From positions 1-64,000 of the forward strand of contig NZ_PGSG01000028.1 of the NCBI RefSeq assembly GCF_002843305.1: a stretch of DNA of 64,000 nucleotides, written 5' to 3'. This DNA comes from Streptomyces barkulensis (lineage in GTDB: Bacteria > Actinomycetota > Actinomycetes > Streptomycetales > Streptomycetaceae). The translations under genes were made by a program, and so were the position numbers. Shown here piece by piece: positions 28,659 through 38,400 of the stretch. The stretch's first letter is position 1. Each line of letters starts with the position of its first letter. The notes under the pieces were generated by a model. That model had not been told where the DNA came from, did not search any database, and saw only the letters and a program-made list of their open reading frames with translations.

Positions 28659-29293
28659 CCGATCCCGCCGCCATCCGCCTGCTCCTGGCCGACGACCACC
28701 CCGTGGTACGGGCGGGGCTGCGCGCCGTACTGGAGACCGAACCCGGCATCGAGGTGGTGGCCGAGGCCGCCACCGCCGAGACCGCCGTCGCCCGCGCCGC
28801 CGGGGGCGACATCGACGTCGTCCTCATGGACCTCCAGTTCGGCGGGGGGATGAACGGGGCCGAGGCCACCGCCGCGATCACCGCCCGTCCGTCGGCGCCC
28901 CGGGTGGTGATCGTCACCACCTACGACACCGACGCCGACACCCTCCCCGCCATCGAGTCCGGCGCCACCGGCTACCTCCTCAAGGACGCACCTCCGGAGG
29001 ACCTGGCCGCCGCCGTACGCACCGCCGCCGCGGGCCGCACCGCGCTGGCCCCGGCCGTCGCGGACCGGCTGATGAACCGGCTGCGCACCCCCGGCACCGC
29101 TCTGACCCGGCGGGAGACCGAGGTGCTGGCCCTGGTCGCCGAGGGCCTGTCCAACCAGGCCGTCGGCGCCCGGCTCCACCTCACCGAGGGGACCGTCAAG
29201 TCCCATCTGGCCCGCGTCTACGCCAAGCTCGGCGTCGAGTCACGCACCGCCGCCGTCGCCACCGCCACCGAACTCGGCCTCATCCGGCGGTAG
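28655..29293 (+). CDS. NarL/LuxR-family response regulator
   Basis: 212 aa. The receiver domain has the acidic pocket LLADDHP, phospho-acceptor D59 in VVLMDLQFGG, the T/S switch VTTYD and Lys in YLLKDAPPED. The C-terminal LuxR HTH is LTRRETEVLALVAEGLSNQAVGARLHLTEGTVKSHLARVYAKL. Partner of the preceding kinase through a GTGA overlap. The probable target is the divergent ABC exporter. Confidence 0.94.
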   Translation: MTDPAAIRLLLADDHPVVRAGLRAVLETEPGIEVVAEAATAETAVARAAGGDIDVVLMDLQFGGGMNGAEATAAITARPSAPRVVIVTTYDTDADTLPAIESGATGYLLKDAPPEDLAAAVRTAAAGRTALAPAVADRLMNRLRTPGTALTRRETEVLALVAEGLSNQAVGARLHLTEGTVKSHLARVYAKLGVESRTAAVATATELGLIRR

Positions 29294-29347
29294 CGGGCGC
29301 GCACCGGGCGCTCACCGGGCGGCACCGGACGCCGCCGGGTACGGCGG

Positions 29348-29905
29348 TCAGGAGTGCCCGGCCGCGTACTCCTGCGCGGGGCGCACATCCAGCACGACGA
29401 CATCGCCGGACTCGACCCGGGCCAGGAGCTCCTCCCGGGTGACCTCCCGGCCCGCCTCCGGTCCGAGGTAGGCGGCGCGGGCCGGTTCGACGGCGGCCTG
29501 GTGCGCCTGGGCGACCTCGCGCAGCAGCGCGAACAGACGGGCCACGTCCTCACCGGCGAGCCGGTAGTGGACGCGCACCCCCTCGCGCCGGGTTGAGACC
29601 AGACCGGCCTGCTTGAGGGTCTGGAGATGCGCGGACGCGGTGGTCAGATTCAGCCCGGCCGCCTTGGCGAGCGCGTCGACGGTGCGTTCCCCCTGGGCGA
29701 GCAGGTCGATCAGTTCCAGACGTTTTCCGCTGGCCAGAGCCTTGCCGGTGGCCGCCCGGCCGTCCGTCCGGTGAGGAAGAGCCCTTCCGGCCGCGGGCCG
29801 GCCGCGGGCCGTGCCGAGATCGCCGCCGCTCCGGGCGAACCGGATCCGGCGCGGTGGCCCCGATCTCTCGGTTCGCCCACCGAAAGCACGACCGATCCGT
29901 ATCAT
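29348..29905 (-). pseudogene. ArsR-type regulator with truncated rhodanese domain
   Basis: The central part is a good ArsR/SmtB winged helix (ALASGKRLELIDLLAQGERTVDALAKAAGLNLTTASAHLQTLKQAGLV). It is followed by the linker and first strands of a rhodanese domain (LLARVESGDVVVLDVRPAQEYAAGH) that stops right there; family members continue about 70 residues to the CxxxxC-type catalytic loop, which is missing. The N-terminus is also abnormal: no start with SD lies near the expected first residues and the frame opens far upstream (ATG 29905). I read it as a decaying gene; a functional HTH-only protein is possible. Confidence 0.6.
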
Positions 29906-30025
29906 GCCGCCCCGGCGGTGCGCCGGCCCTGAGTACTTCCGGCGGCCGCCTCCCGCACGTGCGTGCCGGTGCTCGGGCCGTGCACGCCGACCACGATCTG
30001 CCGCCCGTTCACCAGGAGACACGTC

Positions 30026-30394
30026 TTGACCACGCACTCATCTCCCGTGAGGGAAGCCGCCGCAGAAGGAGCCGCAGAAGGAGCCGCCGGACACACCGAC
30101 GCGCTGCGCCCCGCGCCGAGCAGCCGCACGGGCGCGTTCCGCGCCGTGGCCGGCGTCCGGGGGTCCTTACGGCGGTCGAACGCCCCGCGGGACCGGACGC
30201 CCGAAGCCCTGACCTCGCCCGAGGCCGGCCGGACGGACGACGGCGACGCGGCCAACGCGGCCAACGCGGCCAACGGGCACAACGCGGCCGCCACGGTCGG
30301 GAGGGCCCGGAGACACAAACCCGGCGCGGTCCTCGGCAGCGGAACAAGAGCCCTGCGGCGGGCGGCGGACCGGGAGCGGGGAGAAGCCCGGTGA
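30026..30394 (+). CDS. Unknown small protein coupled to an APC permease
   Basis: 122 aa from TTG 30026, with AGGAG 7 bases upstream and a GTGA overlap with the permease start, both arguing that it is translated. Low complexity: an AEGAAEGAAG repeat (12-bp DNA unit at 30062-30085), a triple ANA repeat (9-bp unit at 30248-30274) and many Arg. No TM segment, Cys or known motif. It might be a spurious leader frame whose main role is translational coupling. Confidence 0.4.
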   Translation: MTTHSSPVREAAAEGAAEGAAGHTDALRPAPSSRTGAFRAVAGVRGSLRRSNAPRDRTPEALTSPEAGRTDDGDAANAANAANGHNAAATVGRARRHKPGAVLGSGTRALRRAADRERGEAR

Positions 30395-31734
30395 CCGGCA
30401 CGACCCACGACACCGCCCCCCGCGGGCTGACGCGCCGGCAGGCCGTCCCCCTGGCCATCGGATCCATCGCCGGCTCCGGCATCCTGTTCCTGCCGTCGGC
30501 GGTCTACGGCCGCGCGGGCCACAACAGTCTGCTGGTGTGGGCGCTGTCGACCCTGCTCTGCCTGCCGATGCTCCTGATGTTCGACGACATGGTGCGCGCC
30601 AACCCCGACGGCCGCGGCATCGAGGCCTTCATCCGGCTGGGGCTGGGCGATGTGTTCGCCCGCTGTGTGCCGGTGATGTTCATCGCCCTGGTCGTCGTCG
30701 GCCTGCCCTCCGGGGCGTTCGTCGCCGGGCGCTACGTCGCCCAGACCTTCGGCATGGAACGTGTCACCACCATCGTCATCGCCGTGGCGGTCCTGGTCGC
30801 GGCACTCCTGATCAACCTGGCCGGGGTGCGCGCGAGCACTCGGGTCCAGACGGCGGCCACCTGGGGACTGGTGCTGGTCGCCACCGTGCTCCTGCTGTCC
30901 GCCGCTCCTTCCGCGCGGGACGGTCTGCACACGGTGGTGCCGAGCACCGAGGGCCTGGGCGTCGTGCTGCCCGGTGTGCTCCTCGCCTTCTGGGCGTTCG
31001 CGGGTTTCGAGAACCTGACCTTCCTCGCCCGGGAGTTCCGCGACCCCGAGCGCGACTTCCTGCCGGTCAGCTCCATCGCCCTCACCGTCTACGGCGTGTT
31101 CACCATCCTGCTCACCGTGGCCATCGCGGTGACCGTCCCCCGCGACGAAGTCGACCAGGTGGTCGGGCTGCTCCAGCTCGTCGAAGCGGTCGGCTACGGC
31201 GAGGCCATGCTGTGGGCGGTCACCTTCATCGCGTGCTGCGCCATGCTGCTCAACGCGATCGCCTGGGTCTGGGGGGTCTCCCGGCTGACGTACGACGCGG
31301 CCGACAACGGCATGCTGCCGGCCGCGCTCGTCACCTCCGGCGGCCGGAGGTCCAGGAGGCGTTCGCTGGCGCTGCCGGCCGTGCTGTTCTCGGCGACCAC
31401 CGTGCTGCTGGGGTTCGAGCCGTCCCTGGTCGTCGACACCACGGCCACCGCGAGCGCGATCTTCATGCTGCTGTACGTCCTCAGCATCATCTCGTATCTG
31501 CGGGTGCGCGGTCTGACGATCCGCTCGGGGCTCAACCTGGTGCTGCTCGTGGTGATCGCCATCAGCCTCGTCGAGTCCCCGCAGCACGCCCTGTACGGGG
31601 TGGTGGTCCTGCTCCTGGCGCTCGGCGCCCAGGCGTTCCGGCGCCGCGGGGAGGGGCTCGCGGCCCCCGCGGCGCCGGACGCGGCGGCTCCCGGCCGCCG
31701 GGCCCCCGAACACGCCGAAGGAGGCGACCGGTAG
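30391..31734 (+). CDS. APC-superfamily amino-acid permease
   Basis: 447 aa with about 12 TM helices. The helix-1 unwound segment GSIAGSGILFLPSAVYG is the substrate-site signature of APC transporters, and helix 6 FWAFAGFENLTFLAREFRDPERDF is also conserved. It likely imports or exchanges an amino acid or amine; the substrate is not predictable. GTG 30391 is coupled to the upstream small frame. A strong hairpin follows 40 bp after the stop. Confidence 0.9.
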   Translation: MTGTTHDTAPRGLTRRQAVPLAIGSIAGSGILFLPSAVYGRAGHNSLLVWALSTLLCLPMLLMFDDMVRANPDGRGIEAFIRLGLGDVFARCVPVMFIALVVVGLPSGAFVAGRYVAQTFGMERVTTIVIAVAVLVAALLINLAGVRASTRVQTAATWGLVLVATVLLLSAAPSARDGLHTVVPSTEGLGVVLPGVLLAFWAFAGFENLTFLAREFRDPERDFLPVSSIALTVYGVFTILLTVAIAVTVPRDEVDQVVGLLQLVEAVGYGEAMLWAVTFIACCAMLLNAIAWVWGVSRLTYDAADNGMLPAALVTSGGRRSRRRSLALPAVLFSATTVLLGFEPSLVVDTTATASAIFMLLYVLSIISYLRVRGLTIRSGLNLVLLVVIAISLVESPQHALYGVVVLLLALGAQAFRRRGEGLAAPAAPDAAAPGRRAPEHAEGGDR

Positions 31735-31774
31735 TCACAACCGCAGCCCCGGCCACGGTCGCGGCGGCCGAGGA

Positions 31775-31808
31775 GGCCGTCCGCGCCGGCATACCGGCGC
31801 GGACGGCC
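31775..31808. terminator. Terminator after the APC permease
   Basis: Perfect 15-bp arms (31775-31789 and 31794-31808) with loop CATA, 40 bp downstream of the permease stop. Confidence 0.85.
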
Positions 31809-31888
31809 CGCCACGGGGCCGGGGCCCGGGTGCGGTGGGACGGCTCGTCCGGGTTCGTCCGCACGGGTCGAAAAACCCCGCGCGGTGA

Positions 31889-31915
31889 TGTCGAGAACCC
31901 GCGGCCGGCTCCGTC
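31889..31915 (+). promoter_or_regulatory. ECF42-type autoregulatory promoter
   Basis: TGTCGA at 31889-31894 and CGTC at 31912-31915 are 17 bp apart, 53 bp before the DGPF gene. This matches the ECF42 target promoter as I recall it from work on Streptomyces venezuelae (-35 TGTCGA, -10 CG[A/T]C). It would make the DGPF-sigma operon self-activated. Confidence 0.7.
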
Positions 31916-31967
31916 CCCGGGGTGAGCGCGGCCACAATGGGCCGCACCGGCACCGAGGAGAGACACG

Positions 31968-32375
31968 ATGGCCAAGTACCTGCTGCTCAAGCACTACCGC
32001 GGCGCCCCCGCCCCGGTCAACGACGTGCCCATGGACCGGTGGACGCCGGAGGAGATCTCGGCCCACGTGCGGTACATGCAGGACTTCGCGGCCCGGCTCG
32101 AGAAGACCGGCGAGTTCGTGGACAGCCAGGCGCTCGCACCCGAGGGGACCTTCGTCCGGTACGACGGCGAGGGACGCCCGCCGGTCACCGACGGCCCCTT
32201 CGCCGAGACCAAGGACCTCATCGCCGGCTGGATGGTGATCGACGTCGACAGCCACGAGCGCGCCGTCGAACTGGCCGGGGAACTGTCGGCCGCCCCCGGA
32301 GCGGGCGGGAAGCCCATCCACGAGTGGCTCGAGGTGCGCCCGTTCCTGACCGCACATTCCACCATCACGGAATGA
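31968..32375 (+). CDS. YCII-related DGPF-domain protein
   Basis: 135 aa with the family signature VTDGPFAETKDLIAGWMVIDVDS, a dimeric ferredoxin-like fold related to YciI. The N-terminus MAKYLLLKHYRG and C-terminus HEWLEVRPF are typical. Biochemical role unknown; DGPF proteins are the standard partners and targets of ECF42 sigma factors. GAGGAG lies 7 bases upstream of the ATG, and it is ATGA-coupled to the sigma gene. Confidence 0.93.
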   Translation: MAKYLLLKHYRGAPAPVNDVPMDRWTPEEISAHVRYMQDFAARLEKTGEFVDSQALAPEGTFVRYDGEGRPPVTDGPFAETKDLIAGWMVIDVDSHERAVELAGELSAAPGAGGKPIHEWLEVRPFLTAHSTITE

Positions 32376-33529
32376 CCCCCCAGGTGGACGAGGCACTGCT
32401 GCGCAGTCTCGTACCGGGCGTCCTCGCGATCCTCGGCCGCCGCGGAGCCGATTTCGCGGCGGCCGAGGACGCCGTACAGGAAGCGCTTCTGGAGGCACTC
32501 CGCGTCTGGCCGGCCGACCGGCCGCGGGACCCGAAGGGCTGGCTGGTCACCGTGGCCTGGCGCAAGTTCCTCGACGCGACCCGCGCGGACGCCGCCCGCC
32601 ACCGGCGCGAGGAACGGACCGGGCGGGAACCGGAACCCGGGCCGGCGCCCGCGGTGGACGACACCCTCCGGCTCTATTTCCTGTGCGCCCACCCGTCGCT
32701 CACACCGTCGTCCGCGGTCGCGCTCACACTGCGCGCCGTCGGGGGACTGACCACCCGACAGATCGCCCGGGCCTACCTGGTGCCCGAGGCGACCGTGGCG
32801 CAGAGGATCAGCCGGGCCAAGCGCACCGTGGCCGGTGTACGCCTGGACCGGCCCGGCGACGTGGCCACCGTGCTGCGCGTCCTCTACCTGGTCTTCAACG
32901 AGGGGTATTCCGGCGACGTCGACCTCGCGGCCGAGGCCATCCGGCTCACCCGGCAGCTCGCGGCCGCCGTCGACCACCCGGAGGCGGCCGGGCTGCTCGC
33001 CCTCATGCTGCTCCACCACGCCCGGCGCACCGCCCGGACCGCGCCCGACGGCAGCCTCGTGCCGCTCGCCGAGCAGGACCGCGGCCGGTGGGACACCGAA
33101 CTGATCGCCGAGGGTGTGGACATCCTGCAGGCGGCCCTCGTCCGCGACCGGCTGGGCGAGTTCCAGGCCCAGGCCGCCATCGCGGCGCTCCACGCCGACG
33201 CGCCCACCGTCGAGGAGACCGATTGGGTGCAGATCGTCCAGTGGTACGACGAACTCGTGCGCCTGACCGGCAGCCCGGTCGCCGAACTCAACCGCGCGGT
33301 GGCCGTCGGCGAGGCCGACGGACCGCGCGCCGGCCTGGCGGCGCTCGCCGCGCTGGACGACTCCCTGCCCCGCCACGCCGCGGTGGCGGCGTACCTCCAC
33401 GAGCGCGACGGCGACACGGCGACGGCGGCACGGCTGTACGCCGAGGCGGCCGGGAAGGCCCCCAGCCTCGCCGAGCGCGACCACCTGCTGCGCCGGGCCG
33501 CCCGGCTCAACGCCCGCCGACGCCGCTGA
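32372..33529 (+). CDS. ECF42-group RNA polymerase sigma factor
   Basis: 385 aa, twice the length of a minimal ECF. Region 2 (FAAAEDAVQEALLEALRVWP, PKGWLVTVAWRKFLDATR) and region 4 (LTTRQIARAYLVPEATVAQRISRAKRTV) are followed by a ~200-residue helical TPR-like extension (LYLVFNEGYSGD, LLALMLLHHARR, AAIAALHADAPTVEETDW) that marks ECF42. Known ECF42s lack an anti-sigma factor and need the C-terminal extension for activity. It is translationally coupled to its DGPF partner. Confidence 0.93.
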   Translation: MTPQVDEALLRSLVPGVLAILGRRGADFAAAEDAVQEALLEALRVWPADRPRDPKGWLVTVAWRKFLDATRADAARHRREERTGREPEPGPAPAVDDTLRLYFLCAHPSLTPSSAVALTLRAVGGLTTRQIARAYLVPEATVAQRISRAKRTVAGVRLDRPGDVATVLRVLYLVFNEGYSGDVDLAAEAIRLTRQLAAAVDHPEAAGLLALMLLHHARRTARTAPDGSLVPLAEQDRGRWDTELIAEGVDILQAALVRDRLGEFQAQAAIAALHADAPTVEETDWVQIVQWYDELVRLTGSPVAELNRAVAVGEADGPRAGLAALAALDDSLPRHAAVAAYLHERDGDTATAARLYAEAAGKAPSLAERDHLLRRAARLNARRRR

Positions 33530-33550
33530 CGGGGCCGCTGACGGGGCCGT

Positions 33551-33585
33551 CGGCGGGCCGAGTCCGGAGCGTCCCGGGCCCGCCG
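33551..33585. terminator. Possible terminator between convergent sigma and SWIM genes
   Basis: 9-bp arms CGGCGGGCC (33551-33559) and GGCCCGCCG (33577-33585) around a 17-nt loop in the 87-bp convergent spacer. Confidence 0.45.
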
Positions 33586-33616
33586 CGGCACCTCGACGCC
33601 CCGGCCGGGCCCGGGC

Positions 33617-35476
33617 TCACGGCCCCGCCGCCGCGGAGCGGGCGGGGCCCGGGGAGGACACACCGGCCGCGGCGGTCTCCCACGCATTCGCGCACAGCGC
33701 CCGCTCCACCGTGTCGAGATAGACCGCGGCGGCCAGCCAGGCCCGGGCGAAGCGGCCGGTGTCGGCCGGGAGCAGGCGGCCGAAGGCGTCGCGGGAGCGG
33801 TCCGCGGCGGCGGCGTGGAGGCCGTCCAGGAGACCGGCCCCCGTGACGAGGCCGAGGCGGCGCAGCCGGGCGCCGTCGCCCGACTCGCCTCCGGCGAGGG
33901 CGAGGACACGGCGGCCCCCGGAGACCGCCTGGTGGACACGGCGACGCAGCAGGTGCAGCGGGGCGGCGGCGTCGCGGTCCCCGGCGGGTGCGTTCGCGGC
34001 CTGCGGCGCGACCGCCCCGGCGGGCAGGTCCGCGCGCTGGAGGCGGTCCAGGCCGAGATCCACCCGGGCGCCGGGATCGCAGGGGTGCTCGGTGGCGAGC
34101 AGCAGGGCACGGGGGGACGGTCCGGGCACCAGTCGGGCGACGATCCGCCGCCTGCCGGCCCCGGCGGCGGCGAGCAGGCGGAGGTTGTCACGGCAGGGGA
34201 GCGCGGGATCGTCGTGGGCGGCGGCCAGCCGCAGAGTGAGACCCGCGCAGTCGGCCAGCAGGCAGTCGCCCGCCGCCTCCCGCACCGTGCCCGTGACGGC
34301 CACTTCGAGGAACAGCAGGTCCTGCCCGCCGTCCAGCGCCCGGGCCACCTGCTCGGCGGCGGGCACGGCCCACAGCCGGTCCAGCGGTTCCGCACGCCAG
34401 GCGGCGCCGGGCGCGCGGACCGCCCGCACCCCCGCCCCCGCACCCAGACGGCCCGTCGGGGAGACGGTGGCGCCGGACACGGCCAGACCCGCACGCGACA
34501 GTTCACGGTGGGTCAGGGCGGTGTCGCCGATCCGCACGGCCCGGTCGGCGGCGCCGGTCGCCCGGGCGGGCCCGCCCGGAGCCACGTCCGACACCGTGTA
34601 CAGGCGCCCGTCCGCGTCGGCGGTCCAGGTGACCGCGCCCGCGTAGCCGGTAGCGGTGAGGACGGGCTCGCAGAAGAGCCCGTACAGGCGCAGGGAGCCG
34701 TCCGGGCGGTACGGCTGCCGGGCTCTGCCGCGCAGTTTGGCCAGCTCCGGACCGGTGGCGTGCGGGAGGCGGTGGGCGGTGCCCAGGGTGTCGGCCAGCG
34801 AGCCGGCGAGATCGGCGAGGCGGTGTCCGGGGTCGGCGGAACGGGCCGCGCGCACCCCGGTGACCACGGAGACCGCCGCGGCACCGGCCCGGGGGAGGCC
34901 GGCGAGCCGGGCGGTGTGCGCGGCGCGCAGGAGCTCCGCCTGGAGCACCGCGCCGGCGCCGTCCGCTCCGGCCTCCAGGACGGCGGCGGCCGCGTCGAAC
35001 ACCGCCCGGGCGGCGGCGCGTTGCCCGGCGGTGGCGGCCTCGAACCCGGGCCCGGGCCCGGCCACGGCCCCTCCCGTGTGATCCGCCGGTTTCGCACCCT
35101 CCTGCGCTCCTGCCTCCCCCCGCGACGCCGGGGCCTCGGCCGCCCCGGCGGGTTCCCCGGCCGCGGCGGGCTCCGGGGCCGGGGTCTCGTCGGCGACCGG
35201 CGCGGCCGAGGCCGCCGCCGCGCGGTGGAGGCAGCCGGGGGCCAGCAGGCATCCGCAGCGGATCGCGTCCACGCCGGTCACCGTCCCGCCGGGTGCGTGC
35301 AGGACGACGTCGGTCTCGTCGTCGACGGCGATCCGCACGGTGTCGCCCTCACGGGCGGCCGGCCGCGCGGCGAGCTTGGCGACGCCCGCGTCCAGCCGCT
35401 TGCGGAGCCGGGGCGTGAGCGCCGCGACGAGCTCGGCGGTGACGGACGGGGCGACCGGGGGCAGGTCCTGGCTCAT
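33617..35476 (-). CDS. SWIM zinc-finger protein (YehQ-like)
   Basis: 619 aa. A SWIM-type zinc motif lies near the N-terminus: C74-x-C76-x5-C82-x-H84 (IRCGCLLAPGCLHR). The rest is long, Ala/Arg-rich and helical. SWIM domains bind DNA or proteins. In E. coli the SWIM protein YehQ is encoded next to YehL (MoxR), YehM and YehP (VWA), and the same partners are encoded directly upstream here. ATG 35476 overlaps the VWA gene stop by 4 bp. Last gene of the locus; molecular role unknown. Confidence 0.85.
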   Translation of the reverse strand: MSQDLPPVAPSVTAELVAALTPRLRKRLDAGVAKLAARPAAREGDTVRIAVDDETDVVLHAPGGTVTGVDAIRCGCLLAPGCLHRAAAASAAPVADETPAPEPAAAGEPAGAAEAPASRGEAGAQEGAKPADHTGGAVAGPGPGFEAATAGQRAAARAVFDAAAAVLEAGADGAGAVLQAELLRAAHTARLAGLPRAGAAAVSVVTGVRAARSADPGHRLADLAGSLADTLGTAHRLPHATGPELAKLRGRARQPYRPDGSLRLYGLFCEPVLTATGYAGAVTWTADADGRLYTVSDVAPGGPARATGAADRAVRIGDTALTHRELSRAGLAVSGATVSPTGRLGAGAGVRAVRAPGAAWRAEPLDRLWAVPAAEQVARALDGGQDLLFLEVAVTGTVREAAGDCLLADCAGLTLRLAAAHDDPALPCRDNLRLLAAAGAGRRRIVARLVPGPSPRALLLATEHPCDPGARVDLGLDRLQRADLPAGAVAPQAANAPAGDRDAAAPLHLLRRRVHQAVSGGRRVLALAGGESGDGARLRRLGLVTGAGLLDGLHAAAADRSRDAFGRLLPADTGRFARAWLAAAVYLDTVERALCANAWETAAAGVSSPGPARSAAAGP

Positions 35477-38400
35477 GCGATCTTCTCCCCTACCCAGCGG
35501 GCGAGTTCGAGCGGACTGAGGGCGGCGACGGGCATGCCCGCGGCGACGAGCTGACCGGCGACCGACGTGGAGTAGCGGGGCCGGCCCGTGTCGTCCAGGC
35601 TCGCGCAGCCCAGGACGTGGCAGCCGGCCGAGACCAGCGCGCGGACCTCGGCGAGCAGGCCGCCGAGCGGATAGCCCTCCTCGAAGTCGCTGACGACCAC
35701 GACGAGGGTGCGCGAGGGCACGGTGACCAGCTCGCGCGCGTGCCGAAGCCCCGCGGCGATATGGGTGCCACCGCCCACGCTGACCTCCAGCAGCAGCGAC
35801 AGCGGGTCGTCCACGTGCCCGGTGAGGTCGACGACCTCGGTGGAGAAGGCCAGGAAGTGGGTGGAGAGCGCCGGCACCCCGGCCAGTACCGAGGCGGTCA
35901 GCGCGGCCCACACCGTGGACGCCTCCATGGACCCCGACACATCCGTGACCAGGACCAGCCGCCAGTCGGCCGCCCGGCGTCCCCGGGCGCGGAAGACCGG
36001 ACGCTCGGGGATCACCCGCACCGTGCCGTCCGGGCCGCGGCGGGCCGTGGCCAGGTTGGCCCGCAGTGTGCGGGGCAGGTCCAGGCCGCCGCCGGGGCGT
36101 CTGCCCGGACGCGGCAGGGACGCGCCGTGCAGTGCGGGCCGCAGGCGGGTGGCCAGTTGCCGGGTCAGCTCCCCGACCAGCCGCCGCACCAGCGGGCGCA
36201 GTGCGGCCAGCCGGGCCTCGGGCAGCCCGCCCGCGTGTCGCAGCACGGTACGCAGCAGGTCCACCGAGGGCCGCACGGCGTCCGCGTCCAGCTCCGCCAG
36301 GACGTCCCGGCGGCCCGCCTCGGCGGCCGCCGCCAGCACCTCCTCCCGGATGCCCGGCCCGAACAGCGCGGCCAGTTCCTCGGACCACTCCCGCACCCCG
36401 GGATACGGGGCCTCCCGCCCGCCGCCTCCCGCCGGGCCGGCGAGCTCGCCCCGGCTGCCCTCACCGCGACCGCTGCCGTACAGCTCGTCCAGCGCGGTCG
36501 CCAGCGGCGCGGCGGAGGGCGGCAGCCGGTCGGTGCGGCGGCCCAGCAGCAGACGCCAGCGGTCGGCTGGGGCGAGGAGGCGGTCCCCGGCCGGGGGCAC
36601 GGAGGGCGCGGCGGGCGGGGCGGCTCCGCCGGCCGCCGGGGCTCCCGGCGCGGGCCCGAGGGCGGCGTCCTCCCGGGCGTCCTTCGCCGGGGCCCCGTCC
36701 GGCCCGGGCGGCAGTCCCCACGAGCGCAGCGTCTCGCGGGCCGTGAGGTCCGCCTCGGCCCAGGCGGCGAGGGCGGCCGGATCGACGCCGCCGGTGTCCG
36801 CGACACGCGTGGTGCCCAGGCGCTCCTCGACGGCCGCGAGGAGGCGGTCGCGGGCCGCGGGGCTGAGGGTGTCGAAGCCGCCGCGCAGCGCGGGGAGCCG
36901 GTCCAGGAAGTCCCGGTCGGGCAGCTCGGTCACCCGGTCGAGCAGGGGCTCCAGGGCGGGCGGCGCCGCCTCCAGCAGCGGGCCCGCGGCGGTCAGCAGC
37001 CCGCCGAGCCGGGCGGTGAGCGCGGTGCGGGAGCCGGGGTCGGCGGCCCCGTCGACCCAGGAGGCCACGCGGTCGCCGAGGGCCCGCGCGTCCTCGTGCC
37101 CGAGCAGGACGCGCACGGCCGCGGCGGCGCCGCGCATCAGGTGGGAACCGTCGGCGGACAGGCGGGCCAGGGCGCCGGACAGCCGGATGCCGCCCAACAG
37201 GTCGGCCCGGGAAGAGAGTTCGAGCAGGGCGCGGGCGTCGGCCGGGTCCTCGGACCCGGTCAGGCCGTCCACCTGCCGCACCGCCGCCGCCGTGAGCGGC
37301 TCCGCGGCGGCCGCCGCCCGGGCCTCACGGCCGCTCTCGGTGCCGAGCCCCGGGACATGGCCGGCCCGCAGCCGGTCCAGCAGGGCCAGTCCGGCCAGGA
37401 GTTCCGGCAGGGTGCCGGTCCGTGGCAGGACGTCGGCGACCTCGCCGAGCCGCTCGTCCGCGAGCCCGGCCAGACCGCACTGAGCCGCCTGCCGGAGCCC
37501 TTCGAGGGCCTGCGCGGCCGTCGGCCCGCCCTCCTCGCGCTCCAGGCGCCGCCGTTCGCGCAGCACGCCCTCGGCGGCCTGCGCGGGGGTGACCCCGCGT
37601 GCGCCGGCCGCGGTCAGCATGGCCTCCGTGGCGGGCGTCCAGCGCACCTCCCAGCGGGAGGTGAGGGCCTCGGCGCCGCCCGTGCCGACGACCTGCCCGG
37701 CCTCCCCATAGGGCACCCCGCACACCGCCAGCCGTCGCAGCAGCAGTTCACGGCGGCGGTCGAGATCGGAGCGCAGCGGGTCCAGCCGCAGGTTCCGCGA
37801 GGGGCCGGGGCCGCCGGAGGAGGGGCCGGGCAGGCCCAGCCGCGCCACCTCGGCCTCGACCGCGGGGGCCAGGCCGCTGCGCGGCGCCCGCGGGGCGGGG
37901 CGCCCGCCGCGCGTGCCGACGAGCACCCGCTCCATCGCCCGCGCCACGGCCCGCCCCCGCCCGTACGGCTCGCCCTGCGCGAGCACCGCCTGCACGGCCT
38001 CGACCAGCTCCCCGCGGCCCGCCGCGGGCAGACCGCGCAGCCGGGCGAGGTCCGAGGCGAGCCGGGTTATCTCCCGCGCGTCGGCGGGGCCCGAGGGATG
38101 CCCCAGGCTCCGCAGCTCGCCGCAGACGCGCACGGCCGCCCGCGTCAGGGCCTCGGTCAGCGCGGCCGGGTCACCCGCCGCGTGCAGGACCATGTCCTGC
38201 CACTGAGGATCCCGGATGCCCGCCGGGTAGCCGGACCGCTCGTCGAGGAGGGCGTAGGTGTAGGGGATCAGGGAGGTGGTCCAGGCGGGCAGCCCCGCGC
38301 CGGCGGCCGTCCCGGCCTCCCCGACGCCGGCCTCCCCGACGCCGGCCTCCCCGCCGTGCTTCTGCCCGGCCTCCTGCCCCACGAGCGCCGGGGCGTGGAA

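Noticed and set aside
29218..29553. Minus-strand frame over the ArsR 3' part
   Set aside because: Ser/Arg/Pro-rich shadow in the wrong frame of the ArsR-rhodanese remnant.
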